A stretch of 64,000 nt of DNA from Symbiodinium natans (Eukaryota; Sar; Dinophyceae; Suessiales; Symbiodiniaceae), in contig CAJNDS010002083.1 in the NCBI GenBank assembly GCA_905221605.1, positions 304,287 through 368,286 on the forward strand, given 5' to 3'. The notes beneath the pieces were generated by a model. That model did no database searches and was not told where the DNA came from. It saw only the letters and a program-made list of their open reading frames with translations. Both the position numbers and the translations under genes were made by a program. Shown piece by piece: positions 24,465-36,200 of this stretch (positions are counted from its first letter, which is position 1; each line of letters starts with the position of its first letter).

Positions 24465-24563
24465 CATGAACGCCGCGCGATGCTGGAAGTGAAAACTCTA
24501 AACCCCATCTACTTGCATCCGTCGTTTGGTTCTCGAGCACCGTCCTTGCGCCCAGGCAGCGAG

Positions 24564-26446
24564 GTGTTTAGAATGTGGGCTCTTTTGTTTGCTTCCAGAA
24601 GTTTTTTCCAATGCCTTTTTGCACGCAACCCTTGGGCCTTGAATATTCCGTTCGTTCACCCCTGCATTAAACCTTGCATCCTACACGTATGCTCCTGAAC
24701 CCTAGAGCCCCAACTGCACGGGGAGCCCTTCAGGCTCTTAGTCTCGACACTGAAGCCTCCCAAACACGCTAACACCCCACCCACGCTAAAGGCCCAGCAA
24801 CCGAAAGCGAGGCCACGACCACGTCTTGAAGACCAACGAGCCCAACTACAGGACCCCCTCTAGGGGAGGTTGGTCGGTGCTCAGAGCTTCGTCCCAACCC
24901 CTCCCCCCCAGCGTGCAACGTCAACACCTTCAACGCGGCTTGCAGCTAAAGTCTTTACAGTAAGCCCCACACGTCCGCAAAGCACATAAGGCCCTAAACT
25001 CGACACCGCGACCCTGACACCTTGAATGCTTGAACCCTCAACCAAGCCTCGCAGGGCCCCCAGAATCCCCTAGGGCCTAGGAAAGAAACCTCCGGAGGCA
25101 ACCGAATCTCCGCCGGCCCCAGGCTGAATTACCCCTGCGAACCGCAGTCATCTTGGGACTCCAAGAAGAGAACTGACCTGCGTCCCACAACAGACGGTGG
25201 CAGGCCCAAACCGTCGGCCAGCGGCCACCGATACCCGAGCGCAGCACTCGCATCGAAGTGTCCCAGCCGCAAGTCTCCGCAAGTCTCGAGGGGCTTGAGG
25301 GATGTCGGCTTGGTCTTTGAGCCGCTTGAGCTTTCGATTATTGTTATTTGTTGATCATCATCATCATTATTATTATTATTATCATTCTTCTTCTCATGAT
25401 TATTTTACTTACTACTACTGTTATCATGAGTATTATTCTTATTCTTATTATTATTATGATTATGATTATGATGATGATGATTATTATTGCGACTGTTCTT
25501 CTTCTTCTTCTTCTTCTTCTGATTTGTTATTTCTATTCTTTGCTTTTGTGTATGTGTGTGTGTGTGTGTTTTCTTCTTCCTGTTGCGCATATCTTGGGTC
25601 ACTGTGGTCATCTCAGTGGTGTAATGTGGGCCGTACCTCCGCCCCGAGCCCGCCGTTGTCACGCACAGGGCTCTGCTGGAAACTGTGAGGTACACAGGCC
25701 GAGCCGTAGTACGGACCGAGGATGACCTGTGCCGCCCTCGGTGTAGGCGTTTGTTGTTTCACGAGCTCAGCACTGCGTGAGTGCAATGTACAGGAAAAAG
25801 GCTTTCATGGTTCTGAGGCAAGCTTCCAGGATTGCTCCGGGATGAGCTTTTGCTGATTCTGTGGAATGCCGCCCTGTCCGGAATTCAACAACCCGATGCA
25901 GTCCTCACTCTCGACCCCAGCTCAGTACCAAACCCTCCACTCAGGCTGTACCTTCGGTCATTGCCGACATTCGAGGCGTGGCGGCCTGGGTCTATGGATG
26001 CAGATGATTTTGGGGGACAGGTATGTGCAATCTCTACCAACCTTTCAACCCCGAACCCCAAGTCCTTTGCCCTAAGCCCTCGACCTTGGACTGAACGCTG
26101 AACCCTAAGCCCGAAGCCCTAAACTCTGAACCCTAAGCCCTGAACCCTAAGCCCCAAACCCCAAAACCCTAAGCCTCAAACCCCCAAGCCCTAAGCCCCT
26201 AACGCCCTAAGCCCTACACCGTAAAGCCCCTGAAGCCCCTGAAGCCCCTGAAGCCCCTGAAGCCCCTGAAGCCCCTGAAGCCCCTGAAGCCCCTGAAGCC
26301 CCTGAAGCCCCTGAAGCCCCTGAAGCCCCTAAAGCCCCTAAAGCCCCTAAAGCCCCTAAAGCCCCTAAAGCCCCTAAAGCCCCTAAAGCCCTACACTCTA
26401 CAGTAAAAACCCCCTAAAGCCCCAAAAGCCCTCGAACCTCTGCGAG
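24564..26446. other. mostly non-coding, low-complexity and C-rich repeats
   Basis: ATT, ATC and CTT trinucleotide-like low complexity occupies 25,335-25,525, and a TG run lies near 25,550-25,568. A possible exon after CTCAG at about 25,615 reads WCNVGRTSAPSPPLSRTGLC. No gene model is proposed. Confidence 0.4.
26226..26395. repeat. nonamer array GCCCCTGAA and GCCCCTAAA
   Basis: About eleven copies of GCCCCTGAA pass into about seven copies of GCCCCTAAA. This is an expanded variant of the C-rich telomere-like unit and stands just before the exon at 26,447. Confidence 0.95.
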
Positions 26447-26521
26447 GACCGCCTGCGGCCCTCTGACGCCGAAGCCCTGCTCTCCTTCCTGACGGCCCGG
26501 AGCTCGCGCGGGCTCTCTCGG
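26447..26521 (+). CDS. exon, unknown protein
   Basis: Twenty-five codons in phase 0 read DRLRPSDAEALLSFLTARSS then RGLSR. A C-rich array precedes it and a G-rich intron start (GTTTTAGGGG) follows. The composition is strongly coding-like. Confidence 0.55.
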
Positions 26522-26545
26522 GTTTTAGGGGTTTGGGGTTGGGAG

Positions 26546-26633
26546 GTTCCCCCTTATACCAACAGTCCTGAATAGGGATTATAGTACCCCCTATCGCAAT
26601 CCCTGTTGAGGACTGTTGGTATAAGGGGGGAAC
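26546..26633. mobile_element. short hairpin element, family A, copy 1
   Basis: Terminal inverted repeats of about 24 bases (GTTCCCCCTTATACCAACAG and its complement) enclose about 40 bases. It resembles a miniature inverted-repeat element or introner. It lies 24 bases after an exon, so it is inside an intron. Confidence 0.7.
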
Positions 26634-27194
26634 AGCCCAAGTTTAGGGCTCCAGGGTTTTAGGGATTTTAGGGTTTTTAGGGTCGTAGGTAGGGTGTAGG
26701 GTTTAGGGGTCTAGGGTTTAGGGTTTTCGGGTTTTTTCGGGGTTTTAGGGGTCTAGGGTTTTCGGGCTAAGGGCCTTCAGGGTTTTAGGGGGTTTAGGGT
26801 TTAGGTTCAGAAAGCCAGGGTCTCGGGTACTTGTCTTCGGGTTTGAAGGTCGAGGATTTTAGGGTTTTGCGTTGGGGTTTCGGATTCTTGGTTCAGGATG
26901 AGGAGTTTAGCAATTCATAGCATCGAGGAGTTTGGTGCTTTGGGGTTTTGGAGCAAGGTGTCGAGGCGACAGAGCTGAGGGCTTAAGAGATTTGGCTTCA
27001 ACCCTTGCCGGTATGTCAGCGCCGTTTCGTAAACCGCTGAAGTGCTGGTCGCGAAACATCGCCTCACGAGTGGGTTCTGTGGTGCTTCTTTCTGTCAACT
27101 CATCCCAGCAATAGCTGAGGTCCCCTACATCCGCATGTGCGGGCCTGAGGAAACATGGGTCTGCTTGCGGGTTGAGATGTAGTTTGGGATGTTC

Positions 27195-27250
27195 CCCTTT
27201 AACCTTTATCTCACAGTCCTTCCCTACTATCGTACCAGATCCCTAGCAAG
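27195..27250. mobile_element. half of a family A hairpin element
   Basis: The left end (GGGATGTTCCCC, then a diverged CACAGTCCTT) is present but no matching right end is seen. Probably a decayed copy. Confidence 0.35.
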
Positions 27251-27427
27251 GAAGCCGTCTAAACCTCAAACTCACTACCCTCAACCCTCGGCTGTAGACC
27301 CTAAACCCTACACCGCCTAAATCCTAAGCCTTAAACTTAAACCCAAGTGCTGATCGCTCTCTCGCATACACCCTAAACCCTAAGAATGCTGACAGGCCCC
27401 TGATGCTGTCCTTCTTCACCTCTGCAG

Positions 27428-27495
27428 ATCGCGCTGGGATGCCCAGGGCTCCTGGAGCTTGTGTCTTCCCAAGAAAGCGCCCACTCCAAGCAACA
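27428..27495 (+). CDS. exon, unknown protein
   Basis: From a CTCTGCAG acceptor the frame reads IALGCPGLLELVSSQESAHS. A GTGTCT donor inside could end it earlier, after 27,460. Family unknown. Confidence 0.4.
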
Positions 27496-29198
27496 GGGGG
27501 GACCTTAGATGGGGTTTAGGCGTTGGGGTTTAGGGCCAGTCTCAGCCCCCTTATGATACCCTATATTCGTAGAAGAACCACCGGCACCTACAATAAACTA
27601 ACCATTGCATCATAATTTGACCCTTAGGTAGGGACCTTCGGCCTTACAGGTGGCCACTTCTGCTGCATTGGGAGCCACTTGCGGGGGGGCTTTCGATCTC
27701 GGACCGCTGCCGGGTGCGAGGTGAACTGCCTCTTCAGCGACACGCCGCAGCCCTGGAGCAGTCCCACACACTGGGGCGAACCATCGTCTCAGAGTCCTTA
27801 AGGTCCTTCCTGGGAAATGGACTAAGGAGGGTCCTCTTATGGGTTGATAGGGGACATGTAGGGTAGTTTTGATCCACTGCCGTATAGGCTTTGGGTTTGA
27901 GGCGTGGGCTGTCAGGGTTTTGCGAGCTTGTGGCTTTGGTTCTGTGCCCAAGAAGCCCGTGAACCTTCCATCCTACAACCCAAGCGCCGCGAATCCCGAG
28001 AGCCAGATGCACTTAAAGCCGAAACCCAAATCCTGAACCAAGGCAATTCTTGCTGGTTTCGAAGCACTGTAAGCATCTCGAGACTTGAACACAGTTTACC
28101 GTTTTCGAAGCCCCTCAAGCCCTCATCTCAAAATCCTCGAACTCTAGGAAGACCCCCCCCCCCCCCCTTGTTGTTTCTTTCAGCTCTCTCTGTGTGTTTT
28201 TAGGGATGGCCGAGGCTGCGGGCGATCCTCCACGCTGTGGTCCTGGAGCCTGGGAAGTTTCTGATGCCGGGGCGGTGGCAGGAGCCAGCTCCTCAGCAAT
28301 TCGGATGAAGGAGGCTCGAGGGGTTTCCTACCTTCGGGATCAGGGTGCCGTAGGGTGTAGGGAGTGTAGGGCTGAGTGCAGGGAAGCATCGGCAAGTTGA
28401 CCATGATTCCCTGCCAGCGTGCTTGGAGGAGCAGGGCAGCAAGGTTTGGGGGGCCTGCTTCAGCGGGGTTGGATCTTCATGGCTAAAAGAAACACATAAA
28501 CAACAAAGAAAGAAAGACAGATACTCGTAGGTATACAAAAGCTCAGCCCCGGAAACTCTGAACCGCAAACCCCCGTCAGAACCTGCAGCCTTGCAGTGGT
28601 CCAGGATGCACAGGGTCTGAGTTCGGTCTCAAGTCCACGAACGGAATGGGAGCCGTACTTGCTCAGAACAAGGAGCCCTCATACTGAAGACCATAAGAGG
28701 CCCAGCGCTGGGTGAAGTGAAGCTCCCCCCCTTGTGCCAAGTTGTCCTCAAATGGTGCCGGCAGCGAGCGCCGCGGAGGCTGTTGGAAAGACCCCAACCC
28801 CCCCAGCCCTAGGCATTGACGGCAGTGTTCTTCTCGACAACTTTCGTGATTTTGCAGTCTGCCATCACCTTTCCGTTGTTTTCCTTACTTGCCTAGATTT
28901 CCTGTCAGCTTCAAATTTGCCGTTATCTGCTTCTGTTCTGCTGTGCTCATTGTAATCCTTGTTGCGCTCTGTGCTTTGGTTATGTTGCTGGTAACTATTT
29001 TGATTCTTCTCGATGATCTCGAGCCAGGCAACTCACAATGGAAGAACCTCAGGGGCCTGACTTTGTGGCCCTCGCAACATGACCCAAAATCCTAAACTCC
29101 CGATCCTAACCACCGAAAGCTTGGCTATGGCGTGCAAGCTTCCGAGGGTCCTTCCAAAGCTCAAGACATACGACCCCCATCTTCTTAGAAAGCTGCCA

Positions 29199-29309
29199 CA
29201 TGGGTAGTTCTCTAAATTCGGCTCCCTTTTGGGGGTCCTTCTTATGAGAGTGCCGTACTATGTATAGGACCCCCAAAAGGGACCCTAATTGAGAGAAGTA
29301 CCCAACATG
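29199..29309. mobile_element. short hairpin element, family B, copy 1
   Basis: Inverted arms begin CATGGGTAGTTCTCTAAATT and end with the near complement AATTGAGAGAAGTACCCA. Inner arms CCCTTTTGGGGGTCCT and AGGACCCCCAAAAGGG are perfect complements. It carries no coding capacity. Confidence 0.7.
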
Positions 29310-29526
29310 GCCATGAAGGCCGAGCTGCTGGCAACGCCCTTTGGCCAGCCGAGCACTTGGCTTCCCCCACCGAAAGCACTTCAAAAGCATAGGAGAGCAT
29401 CGTAAGCCCCCAAGTCTCCAGTCCTGTATACTCAGTTGAGAGGCTTGTGACCCTAAACCCTAAACCCGAACCCCTAAACCCTAAACCCTGAGCCCTAAGC
29501 CCTTCCCTTACTTGTTTTCCGCACAG

Positions 29527-30236
29527 CAGAGGTTGCTTACCGAGTTGTCCTGCTCTCCGAAGATGCCGCCGGGGTCCCAGGACTCATTCCTACGACTGCT
29601 CAAGGTTCGAGCTGCGGTTTAGGGTTTAGGGTTTAGGGTTTAGGGGTTAGGGTCTAGGGTTTAGGGTTAGGGTTGAGGGTTTAGGGTTTCGGGTCCGAGT
29701 TTGGTGCCTCGCGAAGCTGGTAGCCGGCAAGTATGTAGCAGCAACACCTGGTGCGTTGGCGACTTGAAGCTTGACCGTGATCTCCAAGTTTTTTTTTTTT
29801 TTTTTGCGCTGGTCTTTCAGTTGCTCATCATGCCTCGCCCCTGCTGGGGAAGAGAAGTGGATGCTTTGCTCAAGATGGATGGGCTACTGGAAATAGTCGC
29901 ATCTATTCCATCCCACCGTCTCATGTTGTGCCAAGTCCGGGGGTGCCTGAGCCAGAAAACGGCCCGAACCGGAAACCCAACAAGAACAAGCCAGAAACCA
30001 GACTCGTCACGAAATCAGCTTACCCTTCAGCCCTCTCCACAGAGCTTTGGACCTGGGTTTAGGGTTTAGGGTCAGGTTCGGTCTGCCTGATTCTGATTCT
30101 GGTTTGCTCTTATTCAGACGTGCTTTCCTAAATCCAAAGCCCAAACCATCCTTAAGGCTCTCCCTTTCGGGCCGTCTGCTCGAGCTCGCGAGGGCCTCGG
30201 GTTTGTCATGGTCCAGCTTGGGACTTCAATCGACAG
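29527..30236 (+). CDS. three joined exons, unknown protein
   Basis: Exons 29527-29604, 29821-29895 and 30118-30236 join in phase 0. They read QRLLTELSCSPKMPPGSQDS, LLIMPRPCWGREVDALLKMD and TILKALPFGPSARAREGLGF then VMVQLGTSIDR. Donors are GTTCGA, GTCGCA and GTCTTG. The second acceptor has a long T-run in front, and a TTTAGGG array lies in each intron. It may belong to the same gene as neighbouring exons. Another possible exon at about 30,861-30,945 reads ALVLANSVTSDTVGVVLFAV. Confidence 0.55.
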
Positions 30237-31020
30237 GTCTTGGGCGGGGGGGGGTGGGGGCCCCTAAACCCTAAACTGACCTTTAAACCCTAAACCCTAA
30301 ATCTTACACCCTAAGCCCTAAACCTGCAAACCCTAAATCAAGGCTTTGGCTTCCGGACATGAGGTCGGGTGGAGACTCGATGTTTGGTTTGCTCAGTTCT
30401 CCAAGCCATGGTCCCTTCTTGGGCGCCCCAAAACGGTTTCGGGCTTTTGGGGGGCTTCAGGGTTTTTAGGGTTTTGGGGTCTTAGGGTTTTTTAGGTGTT
30501 TTAGGTGTTTTAGGGGCTTTAGGGTTTTAGGGTTTGAGGGTTGAGGGCACATAGGGAATGTACCAGGTTGCGCCTCCTAAGCATCCTCGGGTTCCACGGA
30601 CGCTCTCGCTGTTGCGGATAAGTCCCTAAAAGGCTCAGACTAAGGGTTGAGGGTTTGGGGTATCCGGTGCAGGGCGTTAGCTGTGATTGATGGCATGGGG
30701 TGCTTGAAAAAGTTCACAAGCCCTCAGGCTAACAGGAAAGTCGCAAAGCCTCATGAACCTGTGGCTAAGCCCTAAGCATCCTTGAAGCCCTCAGCCCCTG
30801 CATCTTGAAATCGAAGTACAAGAATGTGTGTTTTGTACTTGCAAGTATAGCTGATCCAAGGCGCTGGTCTTGGCAAACTCCGTCACCTCGGACACGGTGG
30901 GAGTGGTCCTCTTCGCTGTACGCATCGCAGTGCGCGAGGGCCCCACGACCCTGGGAAGTTCGGGGTTGGAGTGGGATGCTGTGCAGCTTCGACTCGTGCT
31001 CCAGATTGGTTCAGGCTAAG

Positions 31021-32884
31021 GAGTGGCTTTGTATTGCCGCTTCGGAGCGCAAGCGCAGGATCGAAGCTCATGCCTCCTGCGCTAAAGGCCGAGGCAGTCG
31101 ATATGAGACCTTTGACAAGACTCTGATACCATGTGCCAAGGGAAGTGCGTGACAAAAGCACCGGGAACAAGAAAGGGCGAGGTTCCAGATGTGGATGTCA
31201 GGGATCCTGACCCATGACGCTACAGTTTTCAGAGGAATGCTGCGAGTTACCATGGGTCTACAACAAAGGATGGCCGAGGGAACTCTAAACCCCTAAGCCC
31301 TAAACCCTAGACCTTAAACCCTAATCCTTTAGGACTTCTCTTGCATCCTCAGGCCTTTCCTCAGAAGCCTGTAAGTTGAACCTTTTTTGTAACTTATCGC
31401 GACGCCTAATCGGAATGATGGGCACAGGGGTAGAGAATATTCCAAAGGTGCGCGGTGCTTCTGCAGCAAATGCCAGCTCAAAAATGCCAGAGCCCCTACA
31501 ACCATCAACAACCCTAGGCCCTGAATCCTCAAGTCCCCAAAGCTCCGATGCCCCATTACATTTCGCGCCCGCTCCCCCCCCCCCCCCCCCCGTTTTGGAT
31601 CGTCTCCATGGTGCCTTCAAAGATTTCCGGAACCCTAAAAACCCTAAACCCTGAACCCGGAGCCCTTAACCCGAAACCCTGAACTCTAGATCCTGAACCG
31701 GAAACCCTGAACTCGAAACCCTGAGCCCTAAATCCTGAACCCTCCTACCCAGGTGTAGAGTCGGCCACTTCGCTGCTTCTGAGGGCGCACAGCGGGGGCG
31801 TCACGGCGCGGGCGCTAAGGAGATGGTTGTTTAGGGTTTAGGGTTTTGGGTCTTCAGGGTTTAGCTGGAGGTTTAGGGTTTCGGGTTCAGGGATATGGGG
31901 TTTAAACGGAGGATTCAAGGCTTCGTTGAGGCGATTTTGTAGGAGTTCTCGGGTCCATGATTTCTTTGCAGGTGTGGGATTTGTAGGGTTTATGGTGTGG
32001 GGTTTAGGGGGTTCAGGGTTTGGTGAACAGCGCTTTGTCTCAGTCTGCGCGACCCCCCCCCCCCACCAATAACAAAAGCCCACTCCTGCCTACTGGCAAG
32101 TGCACGGTTACTTGGTAGGGTGGTTTATATAGGGCTCTCAGATTTGAGCGTAGTCTTTCGGAGTTCGCACAGATTCAGTTCAATACGGCAGCCCCCCCCC
32201 CGCCCCCCATCAACAAGTGAGAGCCATGAGCAGTGAGAGCAGTGATCTTACGAAGCCGTGCCCAGTCCTCACCACTCCTGGCCGCCTCGCTGAACATGAG
32301 TGAGCGCCGGGCCCAAGAGAGCAGGGCAAGAGCTTTATATTCTGGGTTTCGGGTTTAGGGTTTCGGGCCTTTTGGGTACCGGCTTACTGCCTTTGAAAAA
32401 TTTCCGAACCCGAAGATGCCCCGGCTGTTTCAGCGTCAACGTTGGAGGCTTGGGTCTCAGCTCAGCCCCGGGCCCTCAGAGGTTTTCGGGGTGTGGGGAG
32501 TTTTAGGCTCATGTACGTCAGTACGTCGGGTGGGGCCTGAGTGTTGTAGCCTGTAAGAGCATGCTCTCAAAGATGACGTCCTGTTGTGGGGATTCTTTCC
32601 GGGCCGAAGTGCGAGGATACGACTGAGGAGGCGCTGGTACTGTACACCTCCTTGAGGAACCCCAAGCCCCAAGCCAGCCGGAGTATAACCTCCGTCTTCG
32701 ACGCCCTTTTTCCACTGTAGCCTTCTTGCAGCTATTCGTTGTTCTCCCGAAAGCCCAAAGCTCCTCCTCAAACTTGAGCTTTCGGAAGTAGACCCCCAGC
32801 TTTGCCCTGGGCATCGCCTTCAGGACGGTTCTAGGCGAGCTGCGGGCAGGCAAGCAGTACCTCCGCGGGGCAGCCTGGAGCTTT
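31021..32884 (+). CDS. three joined exons, unknown protein
   Basis: Exons 31021-31093 (EWLCIAASERKRRIEAHASC), 31753-31825 (VESATSLLLRAHSGGVTARA) and 32824 to about 32884 (TVLGELRAGKQYLRGAAWSF) join across phases 1 and 2 without a frame break. The first donor would be GC. The second exon is preceded by C-rich units and followed by GTTGTTTAGGG. The third exon runs into G-rich sequence, and an in-frame TAG follows soon after, so it could be terminal. Family unknown. Confidence 0.45.
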
Positions 32885-33290
32885 TGGGGATCTTTTTGGG
32901 GTTTCGGCTTTGGGGTTTAGGGCTTTGGGGCTTTGGGGGTTGGGGGGGTTCCAATTCTGGGGGCCAGGTTTTTCTCTGGAAGCCGAGGTGCAGACTGACG
33001 TCGTGAGGCATGTCGTTTTGTCTCCCTTCAGCACTTGACTGATTGTCCCGTCGTCAATTCTAGTGAAGGAGGCGTGCTGATTCTTCGGAACAATCCGCCC
33101 AAAGGGACCCTAATTTAGAACAGCGCTCCCTGGCTTTGGTGTCTCGGTCCCCGATAGAGACCCCTGAAGTGCACCCACATGCACCCTGGACTTAAACTTG
33201 GAATGCTCTGGTGACAGGGTGTATTCGGGTGGTGCTTTCGTGCGGGCACTCCGCAGCGTCCCGCAGCACTACCTTTCAAGCACACGTGAT

Positions 33291-36200
33291 ATGGGCGGCA
33301 ACTCCTCCAAGGGCGGCATGACGGCCGAGCTCATCGGCAAGGACCTGGTGTAGGGTCAAGGGTTCAAGCATCTTCCCATACCCCAATCGTGGTCGAAGTA
33401 TTGATGGCTGTACTACCTGCTTGCTGCGCGTGGGTCACATAGAGTCGTAAACGATGCATGGCCTTGAGTCGAGTTTTCATGCGCGGCACCAGTGCATGCT
33501 TGGTCATGCTTCAGCCTCAGGTGGGACAATCGTAGCACAATCTCGTAATGTCATTTCTACGTGGGATTTTTTTCAGCGCAAGAACATTCCTGCTCAGATC
33601 TGCTCAGGGATGCGCAACACACGACCAGTCTCACACTCCAAGCCACCAGCCAAGCACCCAAGTAACTACCCAAGCGCCCTACAGGCCCCGTAAACCCCAA
33701 ACCCTTATCCAAAAACCTTAAACCCCAAAACCCGAAACCCTAGATCATTTTACACGCCAGAGCTGTTGACCGCAACCCTCGGCCTCGTTCACTGCGAGCC
33801 GTGGGCTGTTCTATAATAGGTAGAGGTATGAGAGATAGAAATGGTACTAAGAAGCGTCTGAGAAGCTTCTTTGGACTCCTGCTTCGGAGACCCTGTGCGC
33901 GGCTCACCTGTAATGAGTTGACGAGTGAGTAACAGACCCGAACACCAAACTTCAAACTGTTTGCCGCCAGAGCTGACGAAAAACAGAAGCAACAATAGTC
34001 GAGGCTGATTCCAATGCGGCAACCAAGTGCCGAACAGGGGCCGAATGTCAGCACCCAGGGAATATGCCATGTACATTGCGGCCTGCGGTCCTCAGTGGCT
34101 TGACATGGCATACACAGAGGCTGTGCAGTGCAGTTGTCAACAATAAGAGGGTACAAGTTCGAGCCGCGGCGCTTTTCAAGCGCGAGAGGGAGCCAGAGAG
34201 AGGGAGTGGGAGAGAGAGGGAGAGAGAGGGAGAGAGAGGGAGAGAGAGGGAGAGAGAGCACCTGCAAGCGGCCAGGAGCCTCCTGACTTCGAGATGGAAC
34301 TGGAAGACGCCTGCCAGTGGTGAGGTTCAGCGGGCTTGAAGCTAACACCTTGAGCCTCAATGCCTCCCGGAATCTGAAATTCTACCCTCAATCACCCGGA
34401 CTTTTGGGTTTGAAGCTTGCTGCTTTCGTGGTAGCTTAGAGCTGCACGGCGCTCCGACTAACCCACCTTAAATCTGAATGGTTCGGGGGGCCAAGGCCAA
34501 AAGGTTTAGGGGGGATTTGGGGTCCTTCTATGTCAGACCTTCGAGTCGCCAAGGATGGTTCCAAGAAGAAGCTCTCGGAGTACTTGTCCACCGGCAAGCC
34601 GGTGGTCATAGATTTCTATGCGAACTTCTGACCAGATCCTTGGGTCTGAAGCCAGGTGCTTTAGGGCTGTTTAGGGCCTGTGGGTTTAGAGATCCTCAGG
34701 GTTGTGGGCTTTCGGGTGGTAGGGTTTGAGGGCTGAAGGGGTTTCCGGAAGCTTAGCCAAGGCCTGCGGGCCGGCGGCTACTGAGATGAATGGCCTTGCG
34801 GAAACACACGGCGACAACGCCATCTTCCTGCTGGTGAACGTGAGGACGATTACCGATGCCAAGAAGTGGCTTGGGTGAGAACACACCGTTCCGCAGGCCT
34901 TAGGCGCGAGACGTCCTAAAGAACTCTGGCAGAAGCCATTCTTTTTTTACGTTTTCTTGTGTTCTGGAGTCTCCATTCCGCGACCCACAAAGCCTTTTCT
35001 CCCACAATGATGCCAAATCGTGCAAGCACCTGCATTTCCGGAAGAGCAAAGGAAGCGAAGCCCCAATATCCCAATCTAAAAATCCCTAATCCAAAGTCCT
35101 TAAACCCTAAGAGGCCCGAGGCTCCAGAGCCTTAAACTCCCCGAAGCTCTGAAGGGTGAAACCTGTCAGTAGATGTTGGGCTTGATGTTGCCCCAAGCCC
35201 TAAACCCTAAACCTCTATATCACATATAGCATACATGCTAATGAACCATTGGAGGTCATAAAAACCATGGGGCAAGGGCCATGCAGAAAGCGTTGGGGCA
35301 AGATCATAAAAAGATTTGCTTTAGGGTCATTGCAAGCATTGGGCAAGGTCAGAAAATCACTGGGCAAGGTCATGGTTCAGGGTCTAGAGTTTAGGGTTCC
35401 TTTGGGGCTAGGGTTTCGAGTCCAGGGCCCAGGGACTAGGGCTTAGGGTTCGTTCACAAATTGCAAAATTGCAAGGGTAGAGTTTAGGGCTCAGGGCCTA
35501 GTGTTTAGGGTTTAGGGCTTTGGGCTTGGGGTTGCGCCTGAAAGCTTTTTAATATCTTGATGGTGTGGGATTCTCTTAGTATCTTAATGATGTGGGATTC
35601 TCTGGGTGGGTGGGCACTCTTCCGGCGCCTGAAAAGCTGGCTGCTAAACTAGTGAAGGCTTGGACTTGAGATGCTGAACCCTAAGCCCTAAGCCCTAAAC
35701 CCTAAGCCCTAAGCCCTAAGCCCTAAGCCCTAAGCCCTAAGCCCTATGCCCTATGCCCTAAGCCCTAAGCCCTAAGCCCTAAACCCTAAACCCTGAACCC
35801 TGAACCCTAAACCCCAGACCCTAAACCCTAAACCCTAAACCTGAAGCCCAGGTACAAGGCGGACAAGGGGCTCTCAAGTGCCAAGATGGTCCACGGCGCG
35901 GCCAGACCACCTGACGAGTACGGCCTCAAGCACCTTGGGCCTTTGGGTTTAGGGTTTAGGGTTTGGGGTCTGGGGTTTGGGGTTTAGGGTCTAAGGGTTT
36001 TGGGGTTTGGGGTTTGGGGTTTAGGGTTTAGGGGGTTCAATGGTTTAGGGGGTTGAATGGTTTAGGGTTTAGGGCTTAGGGGGTTTCAATGGTTTGAGGG
36101 TTTAGGGGGTTTCAGTGGTTTAAGGGTTTAAGGGTACAGGGGGTCTACGGGTTTGAGGGTTAATGGTGTCTAAGGGTTAAGGGGTTTAGCGGGTTTAATG

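Noticed and set aside
33740-34360. 206-codon open frame on the - strand
   Set aside because: Its middle is the translated GAGAGAGG repeat (LSLPLSPSLSLSLPLS) and it lies in an intron of the thioredoxin-fold gene.
34559-34874. Frameshifted thioredoxin pseudogene
   Set aside because: With non-canonical GA and GC donors all six exons join in frame to a full fold with start and stop, so a pseudogene is not needed to explain the breaks.
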